A DNA stretch of 64,000 nt, taken from assembly GCA_021229015.1 (NCBI GenBank), contig CM037792.1, positions 4,717,876 to 4,781,875 of the forward strand. The letters run 5' to 3'. Under the pieces are notes generated by a model, which was not told where the DNA came from, searched no databases, and saw only the letters and a list, made by a program, of their open reading frames with translations. This DNA is from Solen grandis (taxonomy: Eukaryota; Mollusca; Bivalvia; Adapedonta; Solenidae). Within the stretch, counting starts at the first letter, position 1. Each line of letters opens with the position of its first letter. Shown piece by piece: positions 35,735 through 48,222 of this stretch. The position numbers were made by a program, and so were the translations under genes.

Positions 35735-38700
35735 TTTCAAAGTATAGTAGGGTAACTATGCAGCTTACCCGCACTCGTGTAGAGTAAACCACGTGGTTAT
35801 TGTACCGGCTATCTGTACTGTCGAACGGATAAAATCAAATATCACGAAAAGTTCTGTGTATCGTAATAAGTTTTGATCAATTATAGTGCATATTAAGGCT
35901 TAGAGAGCTGGAAATAAATTCAAGCAGGATTTACTGTCTTCATACATGCTTAGACTGCGCTATATATGTTTTTTTAAATATGCATGATAAGGTTTAAAAA
36001 ACACTTTTTGACGTAATCCTTTGTTATTACAATAGTTGATGTACTCTCCCTCGTTGGTATTTAGTCTTTGTTTCCAAAAAAATAAACTCGGCAAGGGTAT
36101 TTCATATTACATGGGTGTTATTATGATTTTCAGTATGTGAAGTGAGCGATTGTGCAAAGAGTGAATGTGACGGCCCGAAAAAAAAAAGAGATTTTATAAT
36201 TCTAAATAAATGTTTAATACTGTTCGAACGTAACCTACGATGTAGAAACCGCCCATTTTTTTCATTTTGATTTCTACGCGTCTTCAGATAGGTATTGATA
36301 GAGGTAATACACACAGATAGTTTTAAATCATGTTCTTATTCAATGACCATCTCTGAACGAGCTTCCTTAATTGCACTCCAAATAATAATATCAACATAGG
36401 ACAACATTGCAGATTCCAATTCCTCGTGCTTCTTTGGTAATGTCTATTTCTTCAATTAAAGAAAGCACTCCATGCTTACTTTGGGATGTCAAATATTATA
36501 ACAACTGGTAAGTGTTCAAAGTGTGAGATTCGCCTTGAACCGTCCAATATTTCATAGAAAATACATCGCGGCTCTACGGGCCTTGATGTATATTTTTTAT
36601 GAAGTATCGGACAATTTTCGGTCTTCACTAACATGGTTTCATGAACTTGTAAGATTTGAAATTTCCCGTCCGGAAGTGCCCATAGCCGGTCTACCTATGT
36701 GCTTAAACATTTGTTGACAATTCTAGATCTTTTCAAATTTATAAAACTTCGTTATGGGGATATACATGGACCTCGTGTTCTGAATATTGACTCTGCATTT
36801 ATCTTAAGGATTTTGTCAATGGAATTAAGCTCATGTTATATTGAGTAGTTGCATTTTATTGGAAAAGGAAAAGATACGTAACTTGTGCTGACACGTATTA
36901 GCCACCATGTTATTTTCTTATTTGCTCTAAGAGTGTATTGCTATTTGGTCAGTCGGGTACACAACAAACGTCCCTATTCTTGATTATGAGGATTATCTCC
37001 ACATATATTATCAGGCTTAAATACACTCGTACATGTTGAATGCCTTAGTGTATGCTCCACTAGTTGGTCGGCAAATGAACAACTATTGAACGTTAAACAT
37101 CACACATGCTATACAGAGCCATTTATAAGGAGGAAAGGACGAGGAAGTTTAATGTTTCCCTCCCTTTCTAAAATTACGCCCCGCGGACACTTCGACCATA
37201 GCATTTACATCAATATCAGTAAACTAAATTGGTATATATACAGCCTATTCACTCATTTGAAAAGTATACATATAATTATCATACTATATCTGCCATGAAC
37301 TCTGTAGACAAACCAAAAGTTATATGGAATTAACACATCCACATCAATAAAAAATAACTAAACAAGTTCTCTATTTCCATGCATTAACCTGCAGCCTAAT
37401 CTGTTTTCTTAAAATATTTGAAATTTGAAAATATGCATGTCCGGCAACTTCTATGAATCACAAAGTTATGATAGCTTTCTTTTGGTCAGCGGAAGCGAAG
37501 CTAGGATAATAATTAATCAATTTAGATAAAGTTTATGTACATGTATCGATTCACGTAATTTATATCACTCAAAGAAATAGGAACGTTGAATGAAACACAC
37601 ACACACACATACACACAGAGTCGTGTACTTAATTTTCATTTGAAATTGAAGTCGCAAGTAGGCATACATATAATAACACAAGTACACATAATTTTGCAAA
37701 TATAAATTATAAATATTATTTTTCGGTTGTTAACTAGTACTAAAGTCCCTTTAGAAAATTAAACTTTAGTTTAATTTGTCTTCTTGGAGTGGTTAACACG
37801 AAACCATGAACCGGTTCGACAAACTGCATGTTGAAAATCGTCTTCGAAAATCGGAGGTGATAACGGAATATATCGTGGGTTTCGACGATAGTTGGAAATC
37901 AAATCATGATTATGTTTATACATGTATATAGCATCAAATGCAACATGCGCTATCCTCTTAATTATTTTAAACAGCTGATAAAATCAATCACATATTCAGT
38001 CTCAATTTATATGCACATTTTACAGTTGTTCTTAATGAAAAGCTATCATTAGATATACATGTATTCTATTTACTTAATTTCTGCCGTGTCAGATCTATTT
38101 TTTGGACTCTAAACTTGAACCGCTGGGGGAGGGTATTGAGACGTCAGGCGTGTGCTTTTCCGTGTTTGTATGACCTGATGGATTAGGTTTATTACACAAT
38201 TGACATACACAGATAATGATAAGATAAAATGATATAGGTTACAATATTAGATCTACATACAGTAGTAAAGAGACTGACTAGATTGAATTGTTTACATTGA
38301 TTCATTCTAACACATGCCAGCCTACATGTATTTGTGACTAATATTCGCCCACCAGTGCCCTTTCAAATTAATATTTTGGGTTCAAAAGTTCAAAGTTTCA
38401 AAGTTTTGGTTTTGGGTTTAACCCCTATACTGATTTTTGTCTTCCTCTGGTTATAAATAGCAACTATATTAAGCCTGAGACCTATAACTGTAGCTTGTAC
38501 ATGTATATGGGCGTCTTGATTTCAACATGTGACCTTGATCTTTGAGGCACCTACCTGTAATCACCTATACATAAGCAAAATATTAAGACATATGTGTCAA
38601 TAACATCAGGGTCTCAGTATATTACAATAAAGCAGAAAGACCATGATTAAATGTAAATCTTAAAGCAGCTCGTTCACGGTTGATCGGTAGAAATAAAAAG

Positions 38701-39508
38701 AAAAAAATCTGCTCTTCCTCGTAATTGTTGGTGAAGTCTTTGTTCTCTCCAAGTGTAGATCACATTACATGGGAAAAGGTAAGCTATTATTCGAAAACGC
38801 TTTTCGGTGAGGCCCGGTTGAACATAGAATATGGTATCCCTGTAGCAGGTGTTTGCTGTTCCACGTGACACATTCCGTAACGTGGTGTCTTCGCCAGTCT
38901 CGGGTAGCGAATTCGTAAGTGTTATTAAAATGTTCAGTGCTATAGTTTGTGATGAAGAAACTAGCCTCTTGTTCTTACTTCACGTTTGATGATGACGTAA
39001 CGCAGTGCCAAATTAATTCTATAATTACAAAAAGGACTACGCACCATTGTTTTTTTTTCAGCTGACAACTACCTGAAATATAAGCTTTGTATTACATATT
39101 CTGACTGAAATTCTTTGATGTATATAGTTGTTTCAAAATACTTCTCGTAGATGCACATTGAAGCCTATTTCGAGCTGAACGTTATGTAAGTATCTGCAGT
39201 ATATTATAGTCTGTTTCATCGTGAGTTATCTTACGCTTCATTACATAAATGTTTACTCCGGTGATTGCGGTTGAGGGGTCGCTTTAATGGCATAATTAAC
39301 TGTCCTACATCTTAAATCTTCATCAACTCTGATAATATTTTTAAAGATATTTCTTGTTTATAAAAACGATATGGTACATTGGCACGGTAAACATGCGTCT
39401 GTAGATGGGTATCGATAGAGGTGTTTTAAATCAAATTCTTAGTCAATGACAATCTGTGAACGAGTTTCTCTAATTATACTCCCACAAACGTGTATTTGAA
39501 GTAATAAA
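35735..39508. other. Gene-free stretch upstream of the esterase
   Basis: No gene is supported and no clear TATA box is seen just upstream of the esterase ATG. Small items include a roughly 110-bp block at 36275-36390 repeated at 39391-39490, a CA tract near 37590, and a GTTCAAAGTTTCAAAG plus TTTTGGGTTTAAC fragment (38380-38425) that resembles a dispersed repeat end. Confidence 0.45.
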
Positions 39509-40140
39509 TTGGAATCACTGCGTCGGTTGGTCGGTCGGATTGTCAGTCAGTTGGTCCGTCTGTCCATCTATCCCCACAAAAGGAATTTCTTGACAAAAAA
39601 AAAGTATCTTGACCAAATTTTGGACATATATACCTTGTGTGGAGATAAAGCTTGGGTGTGCTTTTTGGGTCTGACGGGTCAAGGTCACTGTTACTAAAAA
39701 ATAGTCTTTTGTTACTGCTTATTGTCCCCAACATTGAATTTCCTTGATTTCTCTTGTCAGTAATAAGCTATTATAATCAAGTTTGGTATTTGTATACTTT
39801 TTGTAGAGATAAAGCTTTAATGTGCTGTTTGGGTCTGATTGGCCAAGGTCATCGATACAAAAAATGAGTCCTCAAAACTGAATTTACTTATTATCAGGTT
39901 TGAAATATCGTCACCAATTTTGGAACATTTATAGCTTATGTGAGATAAAGTTTTGATAACCTGCTGGGCGTTTGATGGGTCAAGTCAAGGTCATTGTTAT
40001 TTAGAATATATTTTTTGTGCTGCTTACTGTACCCAAAATGGAATTTTTGGTTTGCGGCCACAGTCGCATGCCATTATAGTCACTCGGTTTTGTGATTCCC
40101 TTTTAATCGACTTCGTAACATTTCGGACATGTTGCAGATA
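39509..40140 (+). repeat. GTCGGT-headed dispersed repeat with internal tandem units
   Basis: It starts with GGTTGGTCGGTCGG and GGTCCGTCTGTCCATC. Three diverged blocks of about 200 bp follow, each with a ...GGAGATAAAGCTT / GGTCTGA...GGTCAAGGTCA pattern. A further block is recognisable near 40975-41035 (GCTTGTGTGAAGATAAAG), after LINE debris. Such CGTC-headed units are common in bivalve DNA. Confidence 0.65.
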
Positions 40141-40479
40141 GCCGAGATTTATACGTTTGTGTACATGTCATATGAGGTTTTCCCAAAGTTAACTGGAATT
40201 ATGGGAAGGAACAAACAACTTACAAGAAAATTGCTTGTTCTGGTACTCTGCCTTAATATTGAACAAAATATGTAAACCGGAAACCATTTATTATTATTAG
40301 CCCAAATTATGTACTGGCCTTTAGAGTTTGCAGCAATTAATCAACACATAAATATTTGAGAAAAAAAATCTGTATTAATTAAACTATTGATGCAATTTGT
40401 CCATATATAACATACAGTATTAAACTTTCCTTGAATTCAACAAAATTAGAAAAAATGTGCTGTACTAAATACAATGAAG

Positions 40480-40797
40480 TTCGTATTAAATATTTAGGCC
40501 GCATGGCTTGGCCTACAGTAAATAAATTTATAGATATCATGTCGTCTAAGAATGAAAAATGTTGTACAAAATTTCAAAATTTATTCAAGAAACTCTTGTA
40601 ATAAGAAAAAATACCCTTGAAAGTATGATTGTTTCGCAGGATTAATGTACATGTGATGTGCTGTTATTTGTGTAATGTTTGTTTTATATGTTTGTTACAA
40701 TATGTATTGTCTTTGCCATATTTCTTTGTAAAACTTTGTAAATGGCCAAAGGCATTATTTGCCGATTGCTGAATAAACTTGAAACTATTGAAACTAT
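40480..40797 (+). pseudogene. LINE 3' end fragment
   Basis: It encodes RIKYLGRMAWPTVNKFIDIM and SSKNEKCCTKFQNLF, like the last residues of LINE C and LINE A ORF2, then stops. The 3' end reads AATAAACTTGAAACTATTG with a repeated GAAACTAT tail. It is a strongly 5'-truncated copy. Confidence 0.7.
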
Positions 40798-41107
40798 ATT
40801 AAACAACATTTGCAAGCATGTGCCCATCAAAGGTACAGTGCCGAGGCGTTAACAAAATTAGTCGGTGGCTAGGCAACAGATACTTTGGATAGACCGGAAA
40901 ATAATGAACTTGACAAGCCTTCTTATTAAAGAGATTTTTTTCTTAATTAATTTTGTTAGGAAATATTATAACAACTTGCAGCATTTATAGCTTGTGTGAA
41001 GATAAAGGGCTTTGAAAACCTACATGATGTGATAAATTGTAAACTGGATTTCGTTTCACACTTAACTTGGTTGTTTGGAACGTGCAGGCGCCTTGTGAAA
41101 GGGTTCG

Positions 41108-41155
41108 GAACGAACGATAAACCGGGACGTATAAAACCCGGGTTATCGTTCGTGA
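41108..41155. repeat. Short hairpin
   Basis: CGAACGATAAACCGGG (41111-41126) is mirrored by CCCGGGTTATCGTTCG (41137-41152) with one mismatch and a 10-base loop. It is not followed by a T run. Confidence 0.75.
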
Positions 41156-41458
41156 CTACACCACTTAAATTTTTTCAAGAGAAAAAGAATATTTTAAATA
41201 AGATATGATGAGATCCCGTTACACTGATTATTGAATTTTATCAAGAGTAAAACAAAAACTTGTCTTTAGGTAATTTATTGTATTTTGATGAAAAACAAAC
41301 ACATGATAAATAAACGTTAAAACATATGGTGCATTAACAAACAATTCTAAGCAAAAAGTTAATAAAAAAAGAAATGCTCTGACAACACATGGATTTTAAG
41401 GAGTTATGGTTTTACTTGACACCCCTCTCTCTCTTTCCTCATCACTATTACCAGTAAA

Positions 41459-41464
41459 ACCCCC

Positions 41465-41497
<33 letters not shown>

Positions 41498-41564
41498 AAC
41501 ACAGACACACATGCCATTATCCTTTGTAGCAGTAGCATCATAATATCATAACTATTATCATCTC

Positions 41565-41602
<38 letters not shown>

Positions 41603-41738
41603 AAGTACAACGGTACATACATGATAAATCATTTGTAGTAGCGGCTACATGTCACCATCATCGTCATTAGTTCTTTTTTCCCTTTGGTCAAGTTGTGATC
41701 GTTGAAACAGCAGCAACACATTATTATCTTCCGTCAAA

Positions 41739-41781
<43 letters not shown>
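41459..41781. repeat. Cluster of poly-C and three CT microsatellites
   Basis: A C run of about 17 (41460 onward) joins a CT tract (to 41497). Two more CT tracts lie at 41571-41600 and 41742-41781. All three have the same phase and strand. Confidence 0.9.
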
Positions 41782-41785
<4 letters not shown>

Positions 41786-42044
41786 CAACAAATGCTAGCT
41801 GTTGATAGACTGTTCTGTCGGGGCGTTGTCATGGATACCTTCAAAAAAATGTGCCATCATAATAAGGTGTCCAGGCAGATATGTCGCTCCAGCGTACACG
41901 ACGATGCCGACTATTGCAAACAGGATACCGTCTGAAGCCTGGTTAAGGTCCACACAATATGAAAAATACATCTTATAATCATATGATATTGTGCATTACT
42001 AGTAGACAGACTAAGTAATCATTTACATTAACCTATTGAAAGAC

Positions 42045-42311
42045 TCCATGGTTCAGTGGTAACGTACATAACTGCGGACCCAAAGGCCGAAGGTTCAGCG
42101 ATTCGAACCTCCACCACCTCTTCCCCCAATAAATCAATTGACACTTTCCTCCGGTGACGGTGCGTAGATGCACCCGTGCCTACCATTCGGCAAAATGGAG
42201 TTGCTATGGCAATTCTGAGTACTCAGTACTGATACTACCCAGGAGCTTGTTTCCCGTGTATCCCGCGTGTCTCTTCTGCGTGCTGTCTCTTCGCAAAAAA
42301 AAAAAAAAAAG
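42045..42311 (+). mobile_element. tRNA-derived SINE, second family
   Basis: The A-box-like TGGTTCAGTGGTAACG (from 42049) and B-box GATTCGAACC (42100-42109) lie at normal spacing. A body with GACGGTGCGTAGATGCACCC follows, and it ends in an A run of about 17. The body differs from the 24655 family. Confidence 0.75.
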
Positions 42312-42359
42312 AAGAAAAAAGGTGGGTTATCCTTGACCGCAATGTTTGAATAAGGCCAT

Positions 42360-42866
42360 AATAATCTGCAATATTCTATAAGGGCACAGACAGGTACATA
42401 TGGTACGTGTAGGATTCCTAGACAATAACGTTTGTGTTATATTGTTATTTAAATGATATAGATAATGAACTACATTTCATTTGTAAATGTCCAGTCTTTG
42501 ATGATGTTACGTTTACTTAAGTGTACTTATATATAAAAAAAAATAAAAAAGCAAACATATTTTATTAGACCAAACATGTATACACTTTTGGATTTGTTCA
42601 GGTGTAGTGAAAAAATATTTCATCTAGACTGTGCAAATTTATTAAATTAGCCTTTAACCAAAGACATGTTTTGATAAATATATGATATTATATTTAGTTA
42701 CCAGGCATCCTCTCATTAACAATGTAACAATGATGTTTAGATATATATATCATTATTGATATATTTGTGAACGTGATTTGTATGCGTGTATATACTTATT
42801 TTTCATGAGTATATGATTAACGTTGTTCATGTAGTGCAAGTTAATAAAGATTTGGTTCTGTTCTGT
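42360..42866 (+). pseudogene. LINE ORF2 3' end fragment
   Basis: Broken frames encode the C-terminal zinc knuckle: a TGTYGTCRIP block, LYCYLNDIDNELHFICKC and PVFDD, then RPNMYTFLDLF. The copy ends AATAAAGATTTGG with TCTGT pentamers. The same tail ends LINE A and the fragment at 11583. It directly follows the SINE at 42045. Confidence 0.72.
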
Positions 42867-42961
42867 TTATTACTTTAGGAGAAGAACACAGAAACCGTCC
42901 GAGGGATAAGTATAATTTGAAGAATAATAACTTGACCCCCAATCAACATAAAAAATACATG

Positions 42962-43205
42962 TTTAACCCTTTCCCTCATATAGACTCATTATGACGCGCT
43001 AAATAGGTACCACATAAAGCCTGATCTGCAGAAAACCACAGTTAAACCTTACCAAATTTAATTATAAAGTCCTCATTTCCAGACCACTGAGGGGCAGCGA
43101 ACAGCATAAAACCTGATCAGCCTGCGAGTTACTCGCAGGCTGATCTGGTTTTATGTTGTTCGCATAGGTCTTTTCGTGGTTTCCTCTATGAGGGAAAGGG
43201 TTAAA
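42962..43205 (+). mobile_element. TTAA MITE, copy 4 (complete palindrome)
   Basis: This copy has full-length ends and the central palindrome around 43098-43160 (CAGCCTGCGAG / CTCGCAGGCTG). Confidence 0.92.
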
Positions 43206-44469
43206 TTACATTACTGTCGGTAATTCATACCCTAACAGAACATCTCTGAGAAATGTTTCTTGTCATTCTTACATTCGGCAAAGTAAAATAGAGATGCATT
43301 GTAGTTATGACATGTGTAAGAGAAAAAAAAGCTTTTACAACCTAGACTTATCCCAAACTCTGGATGACTAGAAGACCAGGCTGCGTGGCAACCGGTTAGT
43401 AATACAAATCGACATATATATAGGATCTGACATGAATTGATTTTTCATATCAAATTTTAATAAACAAGTTCATGAAATTATGAAGCTGAAAATATCTATT
43501 TAACGTATGCTTTTCTCATACAATTTCAACATCATATGAATAATGCATCTTTTCGATCAAAGTGAGTTGCATTAAAATACATTTAATCCAGCTGTTTGAG
43601 TTCAACACAATATGCATATACAATATACGCGCGTGACGCGGAGTGTATGGGAGGGGTACACGCCAATTCATTTCTTTCCCTAGTTGAGGTTTTAATAATA
43701 AATTATTGCATTTTCGAAACTCTAATTGCATTTAAAAATGCTTGTTACATTTTCAGAATTCTGCTTATTAAAAACCGGTAAAATACGGTGTGCGGAATAT
43801 CCGCCAGTAACATTCTTGTTTGCATTATGACAAGTCTATCTTTCCTTGTATTCTAAGTTTAATTTTCACGTGTCTTTGTTACTTCTTCAAAAATAATAAT
43901 AGTTATACAGTCCAATTAAAACGTACGTTTTCAATCTTAAATGTAAATTAAAAGTAAAAAAAATAAGCAAGTGAAAACTACAATATAGGATCTACATTTA
44001 AGAATTTGTAATATACAAACGTACAATCTAGATTTAATCTGCTAACATAAATATCGTTAAGGGCCGTACTTTATATGTATTAAAGAACAAGTTGAGACCC
44101 TTATGCGCTAAGTCCTTGATATGAAATTTTAAGTAACAATTTCAAGATTGTACTTTAAGCTTTTTGAAAATGTAAGAAGCATTTTGTAAATATGATAAGC
44201 ATGGTAAAATTGCAATCAGCATTGTGAAACCTCAATAAGGAAAAGAAATAAACGGGTGAATATCCCCTTCCATGGGATGTAATTCGGCCTTTAAGTTATA
44301 TTTAACATGTTAAATATCAGGAAACACGTGACGGTTAACAGCTGTTTAAGCATAATGTCATATTTGATACATTCATAAACTATATAGAGACTTTATAGCG
44401 TATGGATACAATACAGGTCAAATTGGATTACGAGCTAGGTGCCTATGCTGCGCCTAGTTACTTCCGTCT
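43206..44469. other. Gene-free stretch
   Basis: AT-rich DNA with no supported gene or repeat that I can name. Confidence 0.4.
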
Positions 44470-44703
44470 GTGGGAAATCCTAGATACTATAGTAATATCT
44501 AGGAATATAGAAATGTAAGTGAAAACGTTGTTGTTGTTGTTGTTCGTCGTCGTCTGTGGTAGAAGACAAGTAAAGACTTGAAAGGATACGGATAATTGCC
44601 TTCTCCGTTGGTTCCAACATGTAGATGCTGTGGAAATTTCCCACTGCAAGTACCAGTAGCTCAAAGTACTCCGAATGTCACTCAACTTCTCGAGTAACCA
44701 CAT
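44470..44703 (-). pseudogene. Small-subunit serine palmitoyltransferase-like relic
   Basis: A minus-strand ATG at 44703 in strong context (GCGCCACCATGTGG) starts MWLLEKLSDIR, then LSYWYLQWEIST. One base later in frame the sequence continues IYMLEPTEKAIIRIL. This matches the core of SPTSSA/SPTSSB proteins (Y-x-Q, then TA-x-YMLEP-x-E), small ER membrane activators of serine palmitoyltransferase. The family's second half is replaced by an AAC repeat coding Q or N. One frameshift near 44625 and the repeat suggest a pseudogene, although a base error could explain the shift. The match is short, and I infer the family from memory. Confidence 0.5.
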
Positions 44704-45499
44704 GGTGGCGCTGCTAATCGATCGGGTCAAATCGGTCAGGTTTGGATCGTAATCGGGCCTATTTGGTTAGGATCCGTAATCCCGAGATTGCCAAAATGAT
44801 AAAAGTGCACCTGAAAAAAAAGAAGGTTTTACGTCATTTGTGAATAAGTATGAATAGTCTTTTAATTGATAAAATTGCGTCACATCTTTAGCGCGTATTT
44901 ACAATGGCTGTATCGATCACGTACGTCAACATAAAATTATTTGTATATTAAGTTTTCAAAATGATTCCGATGAAGTAAAATGGGTTTTTTTTTAACAAAC
45001 AAACAAAATAACACAGATTTGATCATTAACAAGAATGGACCGATGTTAATTCAAACCTGTCCCGGGTGTTATGAAATATAAAGTATCATTGACATTCTGT
45101 ATCATTTCTTACATATATTAGTAGGCAAAACTCAAAGATGAAAAAAAAAACCCAACAAAAAAAACACGAAATATAGACTATTTTTGTTGACTTCAAAACA
45201 ATTTTAAAGCACTTCACGTGACCGAAAAAAAACTCGAGCTACGGGTCTGATAAATGTACGCGAGTCTGTACGAACTCGTCCTAAATTACAACAACTTCTC
45301 TGCACGTGATGCACATGCACACAATTCCTATTATTACATACATTATTTATAACAACAGACGGCATGTCGATCGATCTCCTCTGTATTCTACTGAATCGGA
45401 TGGTATCAAACCAAATATATTTTAGGAGCATCCCAGAGCCCGAATATAAGAGCGGGGGCTGTGGGTATTATCTCCGGCGTTTAAAACTCGTTTAAAAAC

Positions 45500-45655
45500 G
45501 TTTAAAATGGAACAATGTGTGTGGTATCATGACACATGTCTGCGGTGTGATATTGCAGTGGGCAGCAATATACCTATCTCAAGTAGACATGGTCTCCAAA
45601 TGATTGAAATACTGTCAGTGGGATGTTAAACACAGCAAACCAAACAACATACTTT
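45500..45655 (+). mobile_element. SINE 3' fragment
   Basis: It shares the tail of the 24655 SINE: CTATCTCAAGTAGACATGGT, CTCCAAATGATTGAAATACT, then GATGTTAAACACAGCAAACC. Confidence 0.7.
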
Positions 45656-46339
45656 TGACTGAAACCTCCACCGCTTAAAAATATGGCTTCCGAATTCCGA
45701 CATCTATTTATCTTTTTTTTTTCTCTTGAAATCTAGTTCATTTGTATACATGTGTAAATTAAGCATATTGTATAACTTATGATTTTTTAAAGACATGAGA
45801 ACTTAAACTCATTTCTATAGTAACTTTCTCAAGGGCGTTATACACGCGTTATGCCTAACATAAATATACATTTGGATACAGGTACCCAAATCACAAAAGC
45901 AATGAATAAATGGGGAAAAAATCATGACATGCGTTAAGTAGTTTTAGGTTTCAAATAATGCGTTTAATCTTTATTGCAGTATGCTTTGTATGAACATACG
46001 TTTTTAAGCGATTCATTCAACAATGGAGTATTCATTACTAGCAATTATACGATATATTTGTCCCAGACTAAGGAGGGGAAATCGACAGTCCCGCCAACAG
46101 TATTTCAGTCAGTATAGGGGACATTGAACACAACATGACACAGATACATGTACAGTTTGTACATGTCATGATACTGAGACAAACAGTCCTGGTTCTGTGT
46201 TCTCGAAAATACTTAAATACGATCTCAGCCTCAAGTATTATTATCATACTCAAATCCCTACTGATATGAATGGACATTGTTTGAGTGTGCGTATTAACAT
46301 CATACATAAGTACTTTCTTATTTTCGAGATCACGGGGCC

Positions 46340-46488
46340 TGGAGCTTTCCTTATGTGCTTGAGCGCCAAGCACACGGGAGATTTACAGGTACCACTGTAA
46401 CTAACTATACGGTATGTCTCGATCGGGGATCGAACCACGACCTCCGGTTACGGAGCGGTCCCTCTAATCACTACGCCACCGGGGCAGG
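46340..46488 (-). mobile_element. tRNA-derived SINE, minus strand
   Basis: On the minus strand, CCCCGGTGGCGTAGTGATTA (A box) and GGTTCGATCCCC (B box) form a tRNA-like head. GTGTGCTTGGCGCTCAAGCA follows, matching the body of the 24655 SINE. The 3' tail is lost or diverged. Confidence 0.72.
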
Positions 46489-47667
46489 TAACAAAACTGA
46501 ATGCAAGCGAAGATTGAGAAATAAAAACTGCGTCACAAACTATCATAAAACTGCTGTGTCGAGATCATATGTAATTCTATTAATATGATAATATAAATAA
46601 TTTATTAGCACAATTATCTACTAATGTTAATGTTTTAGTCAATAAATCCACCAATCACTAACCAAACAATATTGTACTTTAACACCGCTGTCGATCATTT
46701 TTTAACTTAAAGAAAAACTGTTGCCATACTTGTTTGTAATCTCCTCACCCCGCCATACTCCTCACAGGTCTGTTTTACTGACAGAATTGTTAACAGCATT
46801 CCATATACAGCCTTCATATTTTACTGTAAGTTCTAACAATGAGTCATCACACGCCACATATGTTATACCACCCTGTCAAGCCAAGCCACGTGACCTCAAT
46901 ATTAGAACAAAAAATGATCTATTATTCATTCGGTGTATTATAATAATGATCATGAGTTAATACAGTATGTTTCGACCAATACGATTTATATGCACGCGTA
47001 TATATCCATTCCTTAGACAGTTTTGTGTCTGAAAACTAGATACTTTTTCTTAAAATAAAACTACACCGAAAATTGAAACTATAGATGCAAATGCTTGACG
47101 TATGTACTTGTATATATACATTGTATTATCTCTTAGGAAATTAAATGTTACATACCTTTCTTGTTTACAACCATTCGCTGGCAGTTTATATTATTTCTTC
47201 ACTCGTCGTTCATAGAACACGTTTCACGAATGTAAACAAAATATACCCCTAACACATGACCAGACACATGTATAGGAGCACTACACTGGGATCGTTCAAA
47301 ATTATTGATTTCTGTTGAGCTGAAGTCCTACCTATGTCGCTTAATCAACCAATGCGTTGATTCCTTTGATGATCGCAAGTCGGTACCTGTTATAGGAAAA
47401 TCCGAACATGTTCGGTCGGGTAGAATTCAATGTACCTATCGAACGGTGTGCCAATAATGTGTTGAAATTGACAATGCCCGTATGCGAAGGAACGAGTAAA
47501 TATTCCATTCTTTTAATCGTAACGTTATGTGCCTTTTTTGTACATTGAGATCTCGCTTTTAAATGAGTAAAACCAGATTAGATATGAAAACTCGGCTATT
47601 TAGTCTGTAGTTAATTATTAGCAAGCATCCAAACACCGTTTAATTAATATTATAAAAAAAATAGTTA
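46489..47667. other. Gene-free stretch
   Basis: No gene or repeat is supported. Confidence 0.4.
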
Positions 47668-48222
47668 GTTAAAACATATTTATTCAATTAGACATAGCAC
47701 ATAGTTACATACATACAATCAAGGTAGGATTAGAACGAAAGATAAATCTTATCGTGTTCTTCTCCGATACATGAAATTGTAAACAAAATAACATGGCTGA
47801 GAAAATATATATAGCACATATAAGTGAAAATAAACGAGAAAACAAATTGGACAGTACAGAGAAAAAGGAAAGGAAGCGCTGACTGGATTGGACTGATATT
47901 AATGATGGGTGACACGATTGGAAATTGGTAGACAAAATCAAAATACATACTCTCTCTCTCTCAATCTTTCTATCGTTGACTATTAAATCGTTTCGAGGAT
48001 TCAATGTATCTGTGTACAGCGTTTACTATTTTAATATTAAAATCATAAGAAAGATTACTATTGCCATATAATAACAATCCTAGGTCGATATTTTGTATAA
48101 ATGACAGTTCACTCAACAGTTCAAGTCTGGCATTGTTAAACCTAGGGCAATAGAAAAAGAAATGTTCAGCAGTTTCTATTGAACCACAGGTACATAAGGG
48201 GGAATCTATTATATTTTTCATA
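47668..48222 (-). pseudogene. LINE B 3' part: ORF2 C-terminus and 3' UTR
   Basis: The frame 47970-48221 encodes KNIIDSPLCTCGSIETAEHF and FFYCPRF, the terminal zinc-binding module of jockey/CR1-like LINEs. Its upstream part is cut by LINE A. The preceding residues of the same gene lie across that insertion at 50166-50215. A 3' UTR follows and ends near 47668 with a TTTATTCAATTAG block. Confidence 0.85.

Noticed and set aside
41104..41155. Hairpin as a terminator
   Set aside because: No T run follows, and this is eukaryotic DNA.
47705..48004. 99-codon minus-strand ORF
   Set aside because: It lies in the 3' UTR of LINE B and has no recognisable domain.
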